The notes under the pieces are model-generated. The model was not told the DNA's origin, did not search any database, and was given only the letters and a program-made list of their open reading frames with translations. This document shows, piece by piece, positions 6,937-7,947 of a stretch of DNA of 7,947 nt (the first letter of the stretch is position 1; every line of letters begins with the position of its first letter). The stretch is from CAZSNT01 sp964607765. GTDB lineage: Bacteria; Verrucomicrobiota; Lentisphaeria; Oligosphaerales; JABHEG01. Location of the stretch: positions 1-7,947 of the forward strand of contig CAZSNT010000277.1 in NCBI GenBank assembly GCA_964607765.1, written 5' to 3'. The position numbers and the translations under genes are program-made.

Positions 6937-7809
6937 CTATTCCCAGTGATCGCCGGGCATGTTGAGCCAGCGTCGGGACGTCTTATCCTTGGTGCGGGGA
7001 TTGCGGTAGAGCGTGAGCCGCTTGGCGTTCTTGTCCGCGACGAGGTCCTTACTGTACCCCATGTGACCGTCCGCAAAGGCGATGTTCGCGCCCTTCAGAT
7101 GCCGCAGCGACGGCTCCCCCGCGTGTCCTTCGAAAATCGTGTTCTTGATGTAGGAGTTGGTGTGCGGCCCCGCGGGGTCGTATTCGTTCGTTGCGCGGTC
7201 GTCGAACTCACCAGGATACTTGCTGAACCATGAGACCAGCGCGTCGCAGAACACAACGGTCTTGTCCGGATACTTGACCATGTTCACTTTCACGGCCCTG
7301 TTGCGGTTGTTCGAGCCGATATGGTTGTTGTAGCCGTACGGCACGTACCAGCGCGACTTTGCGCCGGCACGCGTGTAGGAATACCAGGGAGGGGCGCCGG
7401 GGCAGCGCACGACCGCGGCACTATTGATGTCACGTGCCGTCTTCGCCGCGCCGAGGTACTGCCCGAGTGTATTCTCGTAGGAGAACCAGCAGTAGGTTCC
7501 CTCGCCATTGTTGCCCTGCGCCCAGATCTCGTCGTAGTCTCCCATGTAGAGGAAATTGGCCGTCATGATCTGCTTGAGATTGCCTCGGCACTTCATCATG
7601 CGCGCGGAGTCACGGCTGCGCTTCAGGGCCGGCATCAGGAACGACATGAGCATCAGCAGTGTACCGATGACAAGAAGCAGCTCCAACAGCGTCCAGCAAC
7701 GCCGTGTCCCCGCGCGAACCAAACCGGTTGCACGCGGTGGTGAGGAGAGGGCTGGAGACGGGATAGGTGCGGCGGCACGGCGACAGGCGGAGGCAGTGCG
7801 AGAAATCAC
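6937..7809 (-). CDS. Prepilin-like protein with H-X9-DG motif (type II secretion/type IV pilin-like N-terminus), 290 aa
   Basis: This is an exported, membrane-inserted pseudopilin-like protein. Residues 39-62 resemble the class III signal/transmembrane helix of prepilins (WTLLELLLVIGTLLMLMSFL), with the conserved glutamate at position +5 (E43) and then the usual helix ALKRSRDSARMMKCRGNLKQI. Near the C-terminus, H237 is followed by nine residues and D247-G248 (FADGHMG). This is the H-X9-DG signature of a family very abundant in Planctomycetes, Lentisphaerae and Verrucomicrobia, whose exact job is poorly known. The start is GTG at 7809, chosen for the AGAGAGGA sequence 10 bases upstream; a TTG at 7722 would give a 9-residue leader but lacks a visible ribosome site. 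Oddities: the residue before the expected cleavage point is Cys (C38), the first mature residue is Trp instead of Phe, and the leader is unusually long. It is first in the cluster, 75 bases before the next gene. Family assignment is secure; function and start are less so. Confidence 0.9.
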   Translation of the reverse strand: MISRTASACRRAAAPIPSPALSSPPRATGLVRAGTRRCWTLLELLLVIGTLLMLMSFLMPALKRSRDSARMMKCRGNLKQIMTANFLYMGDYDEIWAQGNNGEGTYCWFSYENTLGQYLGAAKTARDINSAAVVRCPGAPPWYSYTRAGAKSRWYVPYGYNNHIGSNNRNRAVKVNMVKYPDKTVVFCDALVSWFSKYPGEFDDRATNEYDPAGPHTNSYIKNTIFEGHAGEPSLRHLKGANIAFADGHMGYSKDLVADKNAKRLTLYRNPRTKDKTSRRWLNMPGDHWE

Positions 7810-7819
7810 AGGCCGGCAT

Positions 7820-7827
7820 TCCTCTCT
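7820..7827 (-). promoter_or_regulatory. Ribosome-binding site AGAGAGGA deciding the GTG start of the prepilin-like gene
   Basis: The minus strand reads AGAGAGGA here, ending 10 bases before the GTG at 7809. It also directly abuts an ATG at 7819 that opens a different frame (69 codons), but zero spacing makes that ATG unlikely. The purine-rich site supports the long-leader GTG start over the downstream TTG. Confidence 0.5.
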
Positions 7828-7845
7828 AACGACTCTGTTTCAACT

Positions 7846-7874
7846 ACTATGCCTGCAAAAGTCGTTGGAATCAA
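7846..7874 (-). promoter_or_regulatory. Candidate sigma-70-type promoter for the cluster
   Basis: Reading the minus strand, TTGATT (7874-7869) is followed by exactly 17 bases and then CATAGT (7851-7846). Each hexamer matches 4 of 6 positions of the standard bacterial consensus. Transcription would start near 7839, giving a leader of about 30 bases to the GTG at 7809 that contains the AGAGAGGA ribosome site. The region is visibly more AT-rich than the coding DNA. The elements are only partial matches, so this is a reasonable candidate, not a certainty. Confidence 0.45.
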
Positions 7875-7886
7875 GGAATAATTCCT
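7874..7886. repeat. Perfect 6+1+6 inverted repeat next to the -35 element (possible operator)
   Basis: AGGAAT-A-ATTCCT is a perfect dyad, with one arm touching the candidate -35 box (7869-7874). Its size and placement suit a binding site for a dimeric regulator, but no regulator gene is present in the window, and the A/T-rich composition makes chance occurrence possible. Confidence 0.4.
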
Positions 7887-7887
7887 A

Positions 7888-7916
7888 AGGGGAAGTAACC
7901 CCTCAGTTACGTGAGG
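7888..7916. repeat. Two overlapping short inverted repeats upstream of the promoter
   Basis: AGGGG (7888-7892) pairs with CCCCT (7899-7903) around AAGTAA, and CCTCA (7901-7905) pairs with TGAGG (7912-7916) around GTTACG. The two share bases 7901-7903, so only one hairpin could form at a time. They could be the 3' end of an upstream transcription unit, a regulatory site, or chance. The rest of the 7810-7947 interval shows no coding sequence I can support. Confidence 0.3.
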
Positions 7917-7947
7917 CAGATACAAGCTGTGCTTCCAACGCAGAGCT

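Noticed and set aside
5410..7233. A 607-codon open frame on the plus strand, opposite the haem gene, the small gene and part of the prepilin-like gene
   Set aside because: It runs across three well-supported minus-strand genes and their gaps, has no recognisable domain or export signal, and is explained by the scarcity of stop codons opposite GC-rich coding DNA.

Overview
The window carries one coherent minus-strand gene cluster from a GC-rich bacterium (roughly 60-65 % GC by eye, strong G/C preference at third codon positions). The protein families point to the PVC superphylum or close neighbours (Planctomycetes, Lentisphaerae, Kiritimatiellota or similar uncultured lineages). These are a prepilin-like protein with an H-X9-DG motif, a hydrazine-synthase-alpha-like multihaem protein with a LamG domain, and a large secreted heparinase II/III-type lyase. 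The sequence does not settle the phylum.

Layout in the direction of transcription (right to left). Positions 7947-7810 are an upstream regulatory stretch with a plausible sigma-70-type promoter and several short dyads. Positions 7809-6937 encode an H-X9-DG prepilin-like protein. Positions 6861-6571 encode a 96-residue exported protein that looks like the C-terminal part of a carbohydrate-binding jelly roll. Positions 6564-3331 encode a 1077-residue exported protein with LamG, beta-propeller and HzsA-like domains and three CXXCH haem sites. A 158-base spacer with inverted repeats follows. Positions 3172-254 encode a 972-residue exported heparinase II/III-family polysaccharide lyase with an N-terminal jelly roll and an internal four-cysteine zinc-ribbon-like motif. 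Positions 253-1 are a 3' flank containing a perfect 9-bp hairpin, a coding-like but out-of-frame tail, and no convincing complete gene.

All four products carry export signals, so the cluster acts outside the cytoplasm. The lyase would cleave an acidic (uronic-acid) polysaccharide, the LamG and jelly-roll modules could bind glycans, and the multihaem protein could carry out a redox step or electron transfer. The pseudopilin-like protein could be a surface or secretion component. This joint role is inferred from gene order; no substrate can be read from the sequence. The 6-base gap between the small gene and the haem gene is strong evidence of cotranscription. The 75- and 158-base gaps around them are compatible with one operon but do not prove it. 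No tRNA, rRNA, CRISPR array, transposase or integrase was seen.
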